Numbered from the stretch's first letter, positions 1 to 11,125 are shown. The stretch: 64,000 nt of DNA from Amorphophallus konjac (GCA_022559845.1 CM040128.1:71301247-71365246), one strand, 5' to 3'. Notes: generated from the letters alone by a model not told the origin. Numbers and translations: made by a program.

Positions 1-292
1 AATTTAATGATTAACGCCCCTGCCAAGGGCGCGTTTTTGGATAATTTCTGAAAATAAATAGGTTCTGAAAAATATTGAAAATAAAAGACGCCTGCTACAG
101 TAGTCGTCAACTCTTGAAGAAACGCCCCTTCCGAAGGCGCGTTTTATAAATTATTGAAATTATTGAAAATTCTGCAAAACGGACCATATGTAAACGCCCT
201 TCTGTTAGGCGTTAATTACTTGAGAAACGACTTGACCTAAGTCGTTATTTTACTGTAAACTGATTTTTCCTCTGATTTGATAACCGATGGTT

Positions 293-320
293 TTATATAT
301 CATAATATATATATATCTGC
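293..320 (+). promoter_or_regulatory. Possible TATA region of the gypsy LTR promoter
   Basis: An AT-rich stretch with overlapping TATATAT motifs lies inside the LTR. It is a plausible TATA box on the transcribed strand, but its distance to the LTR end is longer than I can explain without the internal duplication, so the assignment is weak. Confidence 0.3.
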
Positions 321-1444
321 ACTATTCTCCATTCGTGAGTATAGTCCCACGTTTCATGTTGATTTATCGATCACACTCAACTCTCGTTGACATACAAGCT
401 CTCCATTGGACATTCCGTTCCTTTGGACTAGCGAGTTAGTCATAGAGACCTCCGTAAGACTCCTCGTAGCCTTGGATTCCCTCAAGGCCGACTGAGCTGG
501 TTGTACCCTAAAAACCCATTACACTATTGATGCCATGTCACTCTAAAGAAACATGGTATACCGGCCCTTATGATTGTACAAAGAGTATATCATAAGAAAT
601 TTCTTAATGGGATGATGATATCATGCCATATCATGTCGTTCTTGTAAACCCCAATTCTATGATAAGAATGAGGGTATCTTACCTTGATATACTGTTCATG
701 TGGACCTCAATTCTATATAAAGAATGTCCATATTGATTTGTCATGGTACCTAAGTTAAGGGAACCATATTCTACCTAGTTTTATCGATATCGTGATTATG
801 CCGTTATTATCGCCATTCTATGTCCTTTGTCATATTTTGGACTCTATTCTATCAAGTTGTCATACGTGTCTACAAGCTTGATTATTGAAATTCTATATTG
901 GCTATATAAACAAGAGTGGATGTCAAAACACATGATAAATGCCTGCGCATATAGGGCCCGATCTGGTCCTGGGAGGAGCACCCGAAAGTACTTGTGCCCA
1001 TGGGAGTTAAAATGATAAGGTATCTGGCATTATACCGAGTACTTGACTTGCTTGATTGGACATTCCACACACATCTTGTACTTGAATCGTACTTGACTTT
1101 ACATGAAATGCGTGGCCCGAAAAAGGGTAATTTACTTGCTTGATACATGATAGCCAAAGTTCTTGACATGACTTGATATTGGTACTTGCTTGAATATCTT
1201 GAATAACTTGTATCTTGTTGAAAGTTCATGAAAGTTCATCTTATTTCCTTGATATTACATTCTCTCTATCTTGTCGTTTCATGCGAGCATGCATAGCCTT
1301 ATTGCATTCATGAAAATGTAATTACTTAAACCCCTTGCTAGTACTTGAGATATAATTTCCTATTGAGCGTTCGCTCATTCCGTTTGTCCCTTTCTACTTT
1401 CAGGTAAGTCCGACGACGATGGAAGTCAATCGGATGGGAATGGT

Positions 1445-1977
1445 CGAGAGTGAAAGTGATAGAGCTTCTACAAGTGTCGTCTAGTCTTTTCCATAGTTTC
1501 TTGAGTCAAATATGTATTCTTTTCTTTTTTGTTAAACAGAGTATTGGATTTGTAATAGTCTATCTATTATGAAATAAAGGATTGGGTTATCTTGCTATTT
1601 TGCGCATCTCTGTCTTTGTGTCGAATACACGACCACTCTGATTGACATGATTGATATAGACACGTCACGCATCTCCGGGTATCTTCCGCGCTCGGGGCGT
1701 GACAGTGAAGACTTAGGAAGTTAAAGTGTCTAGATTGAGTCAATGTAATTTTCCTATTTCTTGAGTCTAGTAGAATGGAAATCAAATTAGTGATTGTATC
1801 TTGAATATTGAGCATTATGAAATAAAGTTGAAGTTTGATTAAATCTTGTGCAATTGGATTTACTTGTGTGATTGTCTTGCGCTCTGATTGATTCTTGCTT
1901 GCAAGAGGCTTACCATGCCGGCTATTTGCGCTCCCCGAGCGAGTCTTCCGCTGTAATTAAAGGCTCGGGGCGTGACA
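1445..1977 (+). repeat. Tandem duplication of the 3' part of the LTR (about 270 bp, two copies)
   Basis: Two segments, about 1445-1704 and 1705-1977, share the same order of landmarks: a TTTCTTGAGTC stretch, TTATGAAATAAAG, a diverged middle and the terminal GCTCGGGGCGTGACAGT. The LTR therefore has two successive copies of its R/U5-like end. The copies are clearly diverged, so the duplication is not recent. Only the second copy is next to the primer-binding site. Confidence 0.6.
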
Positions 1978-1984
1978 GTTAAGT

Positions 1985-1996
1985 TGGTATCAGAGC
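1985..1996 (+). other. Primer-binding site for initiator-Met tRNA
   Basis: TGGTATCAGAGC is the complement of the 3' end of plant initiator-Met tRNA. It starts 8 bases after the LTR end, as in many Ty3/gypsy and Ty1/copia elements, and fixes the orientation of the LTR. Confidence 0.85.
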
Positions 1997-2084
1997 CTAA
2001 GTCTCAGGACTTAAGGAAAAGAGTCATGTCATAGGATAAGTCCAAGGTTAAGGACCCCTACCTATGAACTAAGGAAAAATTATG

Positions 2085-2825
2085 ATAGCTGCTATCATAA
2101 TTTTCAGCTATTCTAGCTTTCGTCTTAGCCATTCCGGCCAAACCTGCTATCATGATTTTCAATTATTCTATCTTTCGGGTTAGCCATTCCGGCAAAAGCT
2201 ACTATCATAATTTTCAACCATTCTATCTTTCGGCTTAGTCATTCCGGTCAAAGTTGCTATCACAATTTCCAACTACTCCATCCCTCGGCTTAGCCATTTT
2301 CGGCCAAAGCCTACTATCAGGGTTCATCCACCCGTCCCATTGCAATAATCAATGCAATGCAACAGCCTAGACCTATCACCGAAGCCTGATTCCTTTGATT
2401 ATGACTATTCAGTCTCTCTCTCTCTTCAGTTTTAACTCACATTCCGCCCTCCTAGATGTCGGCTTGGAAGCCCGCTTCCCTACAACATGTGACCACTATC
2501 CAATCTTTCGGCTTAGCCATTTTGGCCAAAGCCACTATCACAACTCCTTAGCTATCTTATCTTTCGGCTTGGCCATTTCGGCTAAAGCCCGCTAACAATA
2601 AACTCCACCCATATCACCTTTCGGTTTGGCCATGACGGCAAAAGCCTGCTACCTTACACCTCAGATATCTTATCTCTCGGCTTAGCCAAAGCCCGCTATC
2701 ATGACTTTCAGTTACCTCATCATTCAGCTTAGTCATTTCAACTGAAGCTCGCTATCCCATGTTTAAGCTATTTTACATTCTGGCCCAGCCACTTCGGCTA
2801 GGGCTCGCTATCATATAATTCGGCT
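2085..2825 (+). repeat. 55-bp tandem repeat array, copy 1 (Ogre/Tat-type 3' UTR repeat)
   Basis: About 13 degenerate units with a period near 55 bp. A typical unit contains CGGCTTAGCC, a short spacer and GGCCAAAGC(C/T), followed by CTATCATAATTTTCAGCTATTCTATC. The two G+C-rich segments are inverted repeats, so each unit can form a hairpin. The array matches the right two thirds of the array at 9070-10243. Tandem repeats in the 3' untranslated region are known from Ogre/Tat Ty3/gypsy elements; placing this array there is inference from the polypurine tract and LTR start at 13841-13857. Confidence 0.75.
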
Positions 2826-3616
2826 TGTTGGCCCAGATAACAATATATGCGGACAAGAAGGGGGGGTTGAATTGTCCCCCACATGAAATTACAGATTTTA
2901 AACAATATGCGAAATTAATGAGATTGATGAAAAACAAGTTGAACAGAAATAAATCTAGTTCACTCAATCTCTCCGAGCACACTCGAATGTGTTGGGATAA
3001 GAAAATGTACAAGCAAGCAACCACAGGACACGGGGATTTAAGGTGGTTCGGGACCACGACGGGCTCCCTACGTCCACCCCTCACCGAACTGGTGAGGCTT
3101 CACTTACTTCACAACGAAGCACACGGAGAATATACTCCAACACACACGGAGACTTCGTCTCCACAACGTTCCACTAGCGGGATCAATCCACACACACACA
3201 CCGCAACACTCACAGCAAGATATGATCACAACCGTATGCAGACGGTTCACCACACACAGAGTTAAAGTTCAGAAATAAATAATATGTTCAATACATGCTC
3301 ATAAACGAAGAGTAAATGACTGGAATAGATGGGAAAAGAGTGAAGAAATGAATCCCCATACGTAGAAAGGGATGAAAACGATCTTCTTTGATTTTCGGTT
3401 CGGAGGGAGGTCGAATGACGGTGATTCAAGCTTCCTCTTGATCCTCTCGTCGATCCGCTCTTCTTTCTCTTCTTCCACAATCTCCAGAAATGCTTTGATG
3501 GAGATGAAATCCACCTTGCAATAGCCCCTCCTTCCTTTTCCCCCTTTTTCTCACCTACAAGATAAGAGAAAGATAGCACATTAGGGTTCTCTCTTATCAA
3601 ATTCGGAGTTCACAAT

Positions 3617-3625
3617 GATATATAA
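3617..3625 (-). promoter_or_regulatory. Probable TATA box of the copia solo LTR
   Basis: Minus-strand TTATATATC lies about 1 kb into the LTR and about 150 bp downstream of the GGGTCGACCC palindromes. The relative position matches the TATA boxes proposed for the other copia LTRs in the window. Confidence 0.4.
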
Positions 3626-3772
3626 AGAGGGGTGGGGAAAAGACACATAAAACCCTCCCAAAGTGTGTTAGAAACATCTAAACATGATTAGTAACTAATG
3701 GGGGGTGTTTTGGTAAAGTTTGATAGGGTTCAGAGTGGGTTCCGGACGAGTTCGCAATTCCCGTGCCGGAAA

Positions 3773-3868
3773 GGGTCGACCCCATGGGGTCGACCCATGC
3801 ACCCTGCATGCAAAAGCTAGTTTCTGTCCATCCAGAAACTCTAAGGGTCGACCCCATGGGTCGACCCC
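3773..3868 (-). promoter_or_regulatory. GGGTCGACCC palindromes in U3 of the solo LTR
   Basis: Positions 3773-3796 form a perfect 24-bp palindrome made of two GGGTCGACC halves around CATG. A near copy lies at 3845-3868, about 72 bp away. They are 150-250 bp upstream of the TATA box on the minus strand. The spacing and symmetry suggest protein-binding sites in the LTR enhancer; this is inference. Confidence 0.45.
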
Positions 3869-4679
3869 TGCAGAGAGGGTTTACAAAACACCAGTTTTAG
3901 TCAAGTTTAAGCATCAAAAACACATCCAAAAATCATGATATAATTATCATGCATTTAACAAAGTATTTGGACCATTCAAACCAAATTCCAACAAGTTTCA
4001 TGAGAATCACATAAGCACATTTGAAAAACTCAAATATCTCATCTTAGAGATGCAAGAAACTCATTCAAGGCAATAACATCTCATGGAAGATGTTCTTGAA
4101 AACAACCCACACATAAAGCCATGTGAAGACAAGTTAAAACTAAAATTTCTCAAAACTCCCATTCAAATCAAGCATAAGAAATGGTTAGATATTACCATCG
4201 TTCACTTGACATGAGAGGGTTTAAAAACCATCCTTGAACCTGTAAAAGCACAAACATCAAGTTAGTTTATGTATCAAAAATTGAGTTCTCCTTAACTTGA
4301 TTCTTCCACATAAAACTCCATATCTATACACATTCAAATGCACATTGCAACAAGTAAATGGAATTGTAAAACATGAACCACCATCTTTGGCATTTGATAG
4401 ACTTTAAATCTCTTAAGCATTCGAGTATAAAACCATGGAAGCTCAAACATACAAAAAGCATTCTTGTATTTACCAATCCTTCCAAATGCTCAACAACAAG
4501 AAACTCCAAGTGATAGATATTCATTTTCACATGAGTGAGTACTTTCATTGGACATTTTAAGCCTTTCCAAAAGCATGATAAATATTTGCTCCACAAACAC
4601 ATAATATTTTGTTATCATCAAAACCAAGGTCAAAACTAATGTGGGAATGCAACACCCAACACGACTAAACTACCTTTCG

Positions 4680-6480
4680 GCTTTCACAAGCCCGCTTCCT
4701 TACTGCTCTCTAGCTTTCGCAGCCTACTATCTCTGCTGCTTTCTAGCTCTCGTAGCCCGCTATCCTGGCTCTTATAGCCTGCTATCTCTGGCTCTTATAG
4801 CCTGCTATATTTGACTCTCGCAGCCTGCTATCTCTGGCTCTCATAGCCTGCTATATATGGCTCTCGCAGCCTGCTCTTTCTGGCTCTCGTAGCCTGCTAT
4901 CCTAGCTCTTATAGCCCACTATTTATGGCTCTCATAGCTTGCTATCTGGGCTCTCGTAGCCTGCTATCCTGGCAAGTATAGCCTGCTATATCTGGCTTTC
5001 GCAGCCTGCTCTTTCTAGCACTTATAGCCTAGCCTTAGCCTATCCTGCTATCTCTGGCTCTTGTGACTTGCTATATCGCCATTCTGGCCCTTGTGGCCTA
5101 CTATCCCGCTACCTTCTGACTTTTACAGCTTGTATCCCGTTACCCCCTAGCTTCTAAAGCCTTCTATTATGCTATTTCGGCTTGTATAGCCTGCTATAAT
5201 ACCACTTTCTGGCTCTTATAGCCTGCTGTTCCACTATCTTTGGCTCCTGCAGCTTGCTATAACGGCTTTTATAGCCTGCTATTTCTGGCTCTTGTAGCCT
5301 GCTATCCCTGGCTCCCATAGCCCGCTACTCTGCCATTCCTGGCCTTTACGGCTTGCTATCCCGCTATCTTGGCTCTAGTAGCATGTTACCCTAGCCTCCG
5401 TGGCCTGCTATCCTGCTACCTTCTGGCTCCTATAGCCTTCTATCTCTGGCTTTTATAGCCTGCTTTCCTGGCCTTTACGGCTTGCAATCCTGCTATCCTA
5501 GCTCTTACAGCCTGCTACCCTAGCCTTCGCGGCCTACTATCCTGCTACCTTCTGGCTCCTATAGCCTGCTATCTCTGGCTTTTATAGCCTACTATCCTGG
5601 CCTTTACGGCTGGCTATGCCGCTATCCTAGCTCTTGCAGCCTGCTACCCTAGCCTTCGCGGCCTACTATCCTACTACCTTCTGGCTCCTATAGCCTGCTA
5701 TCTCTGGCTTTTATCGGCTGCTATCCTGGCCTTTACGGCTGGCTATGCCGCTATCATGGCTCTTACAACATGCTACCCTATCCTTTGCGGCCTGCTATCC
5801 TGCTACCTTATGGCTCTTATAGCATGCTATCTCTGGCTTTTATAGCCTGCTATCATGGCCTTTAAGGCTGGCTATCCCACTATCCTGGCTCTTACAGCCT
5901 GCTACCCTAGCCTTCGCGGCCTGCTATCCTACTACCTTCTGGCTCCTATAGCCTGCTATCTCTGACTTTTATAGCCTACTATCCTGGCCTTTACAGCTGG
6001 CTATCTCGCTATCCTGACACTTGCAACCTGCTATCCTAGCATTCGCGGCCTGCTATCCTGCTACCTTTTGGCTCCTGTAGCCTGCTCTCCTGGCTTTTAT
6101 AGCCTGCCATCCTGGCCTTTGCAGCTTGCTATCTTGCTATCCTTGCTCCTACAACTTGCTATCCCGTCTTTTATAGCATCCTATCTCGCTATTTCTGGGC
6201 CCTTGTGACCTGCTATCCTGCTATGTTTCGACTTTTATAGCCCGTTATCCATATATCTCTGGGCCTAGACATAACATCAATGCTCACTGTCTCGTTACCT
6301 TTTGGCTTAGGCTTATCTCAATAATTACTACCATGTCCCACCATGATGGTCGGTACAACTCAATGACTTAGGCCTCCCCTTGAGGTGTGCTATCTCTCTA
6401 TCCATAGGTTTACATAGCCTGCTCTCCTGCTATCTACCAGCTTTCATGGCCTGCCTTATAACTACCTTCCGGCTTTCATA
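4680..6480 (+). repeat. About 21-bp tandem repeat array, copy 1
   Basis: About 80 short units of the form GGCTCTTATAGCCTGCTATCC with many variants. Almost every unit has GGC(T/C), five to six bases, then (A/G)GCC, a small inverted repeat. T pairs with A in GGCT...AGCC units and C with G in GGCC...GGCC units. Higher-order units of roughly 100 bp are visible (for example around 5400-6000). The array is present again at 10255-12520. Confidence 0.75.
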
Positions 6481-7000
6481 GCTCGCTTTATTATTAACTT
6501 TCACTTACTTTTTGATAACTAACTTGTAGGTATTCACAGCAGGCGTTCGAATAAATAGATGAGCATATTTAAAAAAAAAAAGAAAAAAAAGTGAAAGGGA
6601 AAAGAGAAAAAAAGAGAAGAAAGAAAGAAAAGAAGAACATACATCTTCATGCTTTTGACTTCGGGTGTTTGCTCTCCATGCTTACATGCTTGCTTATACT
6701 ATAGATTATTACACCTCCTTTGAACTTCTAGGACCGTGTTGCCTTGCTAAATAAAGCCGCCCGATTCTACGCACGTGTGCATCACGGCATACATTAAGAA
6801 ATGAAAAGCCGATTTTCGGTGAGTGCATGCGCTTAGGGGAAAGTCATAGCTGTGTTGTCAACGTAGCTCATGAGATACACCCAGATAAAACTCCACACAC
6901 TCTCCACACAATGTTAGCAATGGTCTCTAATCATGGGGATGCTAGAAAGTTCTTCCTAACGCTTTATGGTTGCTCAAATCTCTACACCCACATGAGGGGT
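6481..7000 (+). other. Non-repetitive tail after the 21-bp array, with a purine tract (copy 1)
   Basis: This 520-bp stretch is highly similar to 12521-13041. It has an A/G-only tract at about 6571-6645 and no coding frame that I recognise. Similarity to copy 2 stops at 7000, exactly where a TGATGG LTR terminus begins. Confidence 0.6.
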
Positions 7001-7317
7001 TGATGGAGGCATCACCCACGACTCCCTTTGGCTCAGGTCATCTTCACACTCCAGAGTTGTTTGAGCTCGGGCATCACTCCATGTAGGCCCAATTATCCAT
7101 TTTGAGCTTTCTATATGAGTCATTTGATGTATTTTCCCTTTTATTTGAGTCATGTTCCTAGGTCTTTTGTTTATTCCCCTAAGTTTGAGTGTCATTAGGT
7201 TGATTAGGTTAGCTATTGGGTCCAATTCAGTGGGCTAGGCCCAGGGGCACCCCCTACCCCCTTGGTTATTTGTCAATGTAGCAAGAGTCAAGGACTTTTT
7301 GTAAAATGAGGGTTGCC

Positions 7318-7327
7318 TATATATAGG
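7318..7327 (+). promoter_or_regulatory. TATA box of the TGATG-type LTR
   Basis: CTATATATAG lies about 320 bp into the LTR, roughly 90 bp after the GGGGCACCCCCT box and upstream of a long CT-rich leader. The minus-strand relative at 49288-51322 has CTATAAATAG at the same place. Confidence 0.6.
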
Positions 7328-7447
7328 ACCCCATTTCCCCCCATTTGAAGTTAATGAAGATTGCCATTTTGTGAGTTCAAATTTCAAATATTAGTGGAGT
7401 GATTCCATGTGAGAGGGTGTGAAACCCTGGGTGATAAACCCTTCCAT

Positions 7448-7449
<2 letters not shown>

Positions 7450-7487
<38 letters not shown>

Positions 7488-7494
7488 TCTCTCA
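7450..7494. repeat. (CT)n microsatellite in the LTR leader
   Basis: About 20 CT dinucleotides with one interruption, in the transcribed leader of the LTR. The related minus-strand LTR has a GA/CT-rich tract at the same position. Confidence 0.9.
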
Positions 7495-9069
7495 TCAAGG
7501 GTGGTTCGCCCGCTTCTCTATCTCCTCACCCTCCCACCTACTTTCTCACTCCTTCCCCTTCCATTAAGGCCACTCCAACTCCCCACATCCCCTCTTTACT
7601 CCACCCCAACCCCAAGAGACCCCCACCCAATCCTAGCTCCACCATCCAACTCCCAACCACCACTTCCCCTTCCCAAGCAAGCCTCCACCTCTCCCAAGGC
7701 CAAGTTTGAATTTCCCTCCACCCTATCCTTTCCCCCCATGCCCTAGGTCACCCCAAATAGGGCTCCCCTTGAGCTGGTCGCCCCATACCTCTCCTCCTCT
7801 CACCCAAGATCATCCCCCACCTCCCCTCCTTCTCCACCTTGAGTAGAGGCCAGCAACCACTCTTCTGCATCCCCCCCTCTTCCCACCCCTCCATCTCTGA
7901 CCTAGCAACCTTCCACACCTCCCCCACATTCCCCTCCTACCACTCACCCATTCCCCTTCACCAATCAACCACCCTTCTCCCCATTTCATGGTCATTTGGA
8001 GCTACACCGAAGGTCCTATTCGCAGCTGAGGACCCGTAGAGATCCAGCGTCTTGCAGAGCCATATCTGACTTCTTCCTGGCGTTCCTGGAAGCACAAGTG
8101 GTATCATTGGAAGCGTCTCCAAGTCCTCTACACAACTGTGGTGGTCTCGTCCCTGTCCGAGTTCGTAGCTGCCCGGAGGAGCCATCTTCGCCGGACTGCG
8201 CTTCTTCCTCCTGACAGTCAGCCTGAAGCCACTTGCAGAGACTGCCACGGCCACCCTCTTGAGGATCTAGAGGCGGGACTTGGCTGGGACCTTCTACAAC
8301 AAGTCTACTTCTAGGAACAAGAAGCAGAACCCCGTTCGGTATCCGGAGCTAAGAGTTATCATTTTTCTCCCTCAGGTTTGCCGTTCTATTCTCTATGGGA
8401 CTGAATAGACACCTAGCCACTTTACGAGATCTATCTGTCTACTCTGACCTCCTCTGGTGCCTCCGTGGGTCTCCGTTCGAAGAGGGCTCGACAATGAATC
8501 CAGCGACTCTAGCCCTGCCTGAATCAGAGATCTGGAGCGCCTGTGGTGACCTCGTCTTCCTACTGCAGTGGTACCGTAGCTGTCAGAACCAGAAAGCAGA
8601 GACACAGTTCTCGACCCAACCCCGACATTCGCCGTCATTCAAAAATTCCCCTCAAAATTGGATGTCTTTCTGAGTCAAATACGAAGATTTTGCCACTGGT
8701 TTCATCACCAACGGAGCTCGGAGGATTCCACAGCAGTGCCGACACCGATTGTTTGTCCTCTGTTCCAGAGAGTGGACAGAACAGTTATCATCCTTTCAAT
8801 TAGTTCCTAGCTTCACTCTCCCCTCCTACCGTCTGAGCAAGGTTTGTCAGCTCTGACATATTGTCAGGTTGGCATCTAGATTCTACCTTTGACGCAGACC
8901 TCCCGTCTGGGTCAGATGCATGGGTTGTCTTCGACGGTCCGTCAAGGCAACATCTATTCCAGATTACTTCCGAGTTCAACATCCTGCCAAGATCTGCTAG
9001 TCTATCTTCTGGCCTTGATGTCCAGTCAAAGCCGGCTATCCTTGTTTGCAAGCACAACATCTTATCATA

Positions 9070-10243
9070 TATTTCGATTATCTCACCTCTCGGCCTGGGC
9101 ACCCCGACCGAAGCCCACTGTCACATATCTCACAACTTCCAGCTATTCTATCCCTCGACTTAGCTATGATGGCCAAAGTCGCTATTATACATTTTCAGCT
9201 ATTCCATCATCCGGATTAGCCATTCCGGCTAAAGCCGCTATCATAATTTGTCAGTTATATCATCCTCCGGCTTAGCCATCCCGGCCAAAGCCGCTATTAC
9301 AATTCTTCATCTATCTCCTCTTTCGGTTTAGCCATTTTGGCCAAAGCCGCTATCACAATTTGTCAGTTATTCTATCTACCGGCTTAGCCATTCCGGCCAA
9401 AGCTGTTACTACAATTTTCAGCTATCTATCCTTCGGCTTAGCTGATCCGGCCAAAGCTGCTACCATATCCTTCAGTTGTTCCATCGTCCGGCTTAGCCAT
9501 TCCGGCCAAAGCTGCTATCCTAATTTTCAGCTATTCTAGCTTTCGGCTTAGCCATTCCGGCCAAAGCTGCTATCATGATTTTCAACTATTCTATCTTTCG
9601 GCTTAGCCATTCCGGCCAAAGCTACTATCATAATTTTCAACCATTCTATCTTTCGGCTTAGTCATTCGACCAAAGTTGCTATCATAATTTCCAACTACTC
9701 CATCCCTAGGCTTAGCCATTTTCGGCCAAAGCCTACTATCAGGGTTCATTCACCTATCCCATTGCAATAATCAATGCAATGCAACGGCCTAGACCTATCA
9801 CCGAAGCCCGATTCCCTTGATTATGACTATTAAGTCTCTCTCTCTTCAATTTTAACTCACATTCCACCCTCCTAGATGTCGGCTTGGAAGCTCGCTTCCC
9901 TACAGCATGTGACCACTATCCTATCTTCCGGCTTAGCCATTTTGGCCAATGCCGTTATCACAGCTCCTTAGCTATCTTATCTTCCGGCTTGGCCATTCCG
10001 GCTAAAGCCCGCTAACAATAAACTCCACCCATCTCACCTTTCGGTTTGGCCAAGACGGCCAAAGCCTGCTACCATACACCTCGGCTATGTTATCTCTCAG
10101 CTTAGCCAATGCCCGCTATCATGACTTTCAGTTATCTCATCCTTCAGCTTAGTCATTTCAGCTGAAGCTCGCTATCCCACGTTTCAGCTATTTTACATTC
10201 TGGCCCAGCCTCTTCGGCTAGGGCTCGCTATCATATAATTCGG
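9070..10243 (+). repeat. 55-bp tandem repeat array, copy 2
   Basis: About 20 units. Successive CGGCTTA starts at 9489, 9544, 9599 and 9654 give a period of exactly 55 bp in the best-preserved part. Units at the right end are diverged in sequence but keep the inverted-repeat arms, for example AGCTTAGT with GCTGAAGCT near 10146 and GGCCCAGCC with GGCTAGGGCT near 10201. The right part corresponds to 2085-2825. Confidence 0.8.
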
Positions 10244-10539
10244 CTAAACTACCTTTCGACTTTCACAAGCCCGCTTCCTTACTGCTCTCTGGCTTTCGCA
10301 GCCTGCTATCTCTGCTACTTTCTGGCTCTCGTAGCCTGCTATCCTAGCTCTTATGGCCTGCCATCTCTGGCTCTTCTAGCCTGCTATATGTGGCTCTCGC
10401 AGCCTGCTATCTCTGGCTCTCATAGCCTGCTATATCTGGCTCTTGCAGCATGCTCTTTCTGGCTCTCATAGCCTGCTATCCTGGCTCTTATAGCCCGCTA
10501 TTTATGGCCCTCATAGCTTGCTATCTGGGCTCTCATAGC

Positions 10540-11125
10540 CATAGTTTAAAAGGTCTTGAGGCGGTTGTGAGGCGCTTTCTGTAAGCCTCATAAGGCGTAA
10601 GCCTTAAGGCACAACGAGACGTAAGCCTTAATAGATAAGAAAATAATCTTAAAATCATAAAAAATGCTAAAAATAATAGTGATTTTCATGTGTTAATGCT
10701 ATATCAACTCAATGATAAATTCATGTTATTTTAAAAGTACTAAATTATGAGCAAACTGTCTAGTACAGTTGGTTTGTCACCCTTTCCCATATGGGGGAGG
10801 GCCCGAGTTCGAGCTTGATTATCCCCTCCATGTTAAAAAAAAGTACCTACCAGTAAAAAATATTGAATTATGTTTTAAGGACAATAAAAGAAATATAAAT
10901 CTTGGGAGTACCCTATAACACCTCATTACGTCATCTTCTCAAGTGATGCACACGTCTCAATTAAATACCTTGAGGCGGTGAAGGCGGCGAGGTGTACCAC
11001 CTCAATCAAAAAAAGGCATAAGCCTCAAGTAAAAGACATGAGACGCATGCCTCAAAGTATTTTTCTAGTGTCTCATCTTGAGGTTTAAGCCATAGTGCCT
11101 TGAGGCGTCGCCTTTTTAAACAATG
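10540..11125. mobile_element. MITE, hAT-like (8-bp target duplication)
   Basis: The empty site is seen in copy 1 at 4953-4960 (CTCGTAGC). Here 586 bp is flanked by CTCATAGC (10532-10539) and CTCGTAGT (11126-11133), an 8-bp duplication with one change in each copy. The ends are inverted: CATAGTTTAAAA on the left and CATTGTTTAAAA read from the right, followed by GAGGCG/GCCTTGAGGC-rich subterminal sequence. A 9-bp reading of the duplication would suggest a Mutator-like element instead. No transposase is encoded. Confidence 0.75.
10741..10838 (+). mobile_element. Short tRNA-derived SINE nested in the MITE
   Basis: TAGTACAGTTGG (10761-10772) fits the RNA polymerase III box A, and GAGTTCGAGCT (10805-10815) fits box B, about 32 bp apart. 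The copy ends in an A-run and is bracketed by AAAAGTAC at 10733-10740 and 10839-10846, an 8-bp target duplication. The family is not recognised. Confidence 0.55.

Larger units (their letters stand above)
1..1977 (+). mobile_element. 5' LTR (left end outside window) of a Ty3/gypsy chromovirus-type retrotransposon
   Basis: The right boundary is firm. The sequence ends in GGGGCGTGACA and is followed after a few bases by an initiator-Met primer-binding site, the normal order at the 3' edge of a 5' LTR. The end GCGTGACA and the region before it, with a TATGAAATAAAG polyadenylation-like stretch, match the layout of the minus-strand solo LTR at 27773-30301, so both look like the same Ty3/gypsy lineage (Tekay/Del style, inferred). 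The LTR start lies to the left of the window. No gag or pol follows: the internal region passes within about 90 bp into tandem repeats, so the element body is deleted or rearranged. Confidence 0.7.
2826..4661 (-). mobile_element. Solo LTR of a Ty1/copia (SIRE/Maximus-like) element, minus orientation
   Basis: The second copy of the host repeat (near 10243) gives the empty site: CGGCTAAACTAC there is split here by 1,836 bp. The insert begins TGTTGG and ends CCAACA, and is bracketed by CGGCT (2821-2825) and CGACT (4662-4666), a 5-bp target duplication with one mismatch. It has no internal domain. A GGGGGGTTGAAT box near the left end and a TTAAGGTGGTTCGG stretch are shared with the copia LTRs at 31454, 51400 and 51920, and TTTTGATGATAACAA occurs near the minus-strand start. 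Minus orientation follows from those comparisons. Confidence 0.85.
7001..9010 (+). mobile_element. TGATG-type LTR or LTR-bearing fragment, plus orientation
   Basis: It starts TGATGGAGGCATCA at the point where the host repeat breaks. It shares landmarks in order with the minus-strand LTR at 49288-51322: start TGATGG, a GGGGC(A/G)CCCCCT box, CTATA(T/A)ATAGGACCC, then ATTTGAAG, and further on stretches such as TTGCAGAG(A/G)CTGCCAC. The right end is not resolved; no CATCA end or second target copy was found before the 55-bp array resumes near 9070. Confidence refers to identity, not to the right boundary. Confidence 0.6.

Noticed and set aside
7419..8638. Pro/Ser-rich open frames in the LTR at 7.4-8.6 kb
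   Set aside because: They reflect the CT-rich leader. No domain and no agreement with the related LTR at 49.3-51.3 kb.
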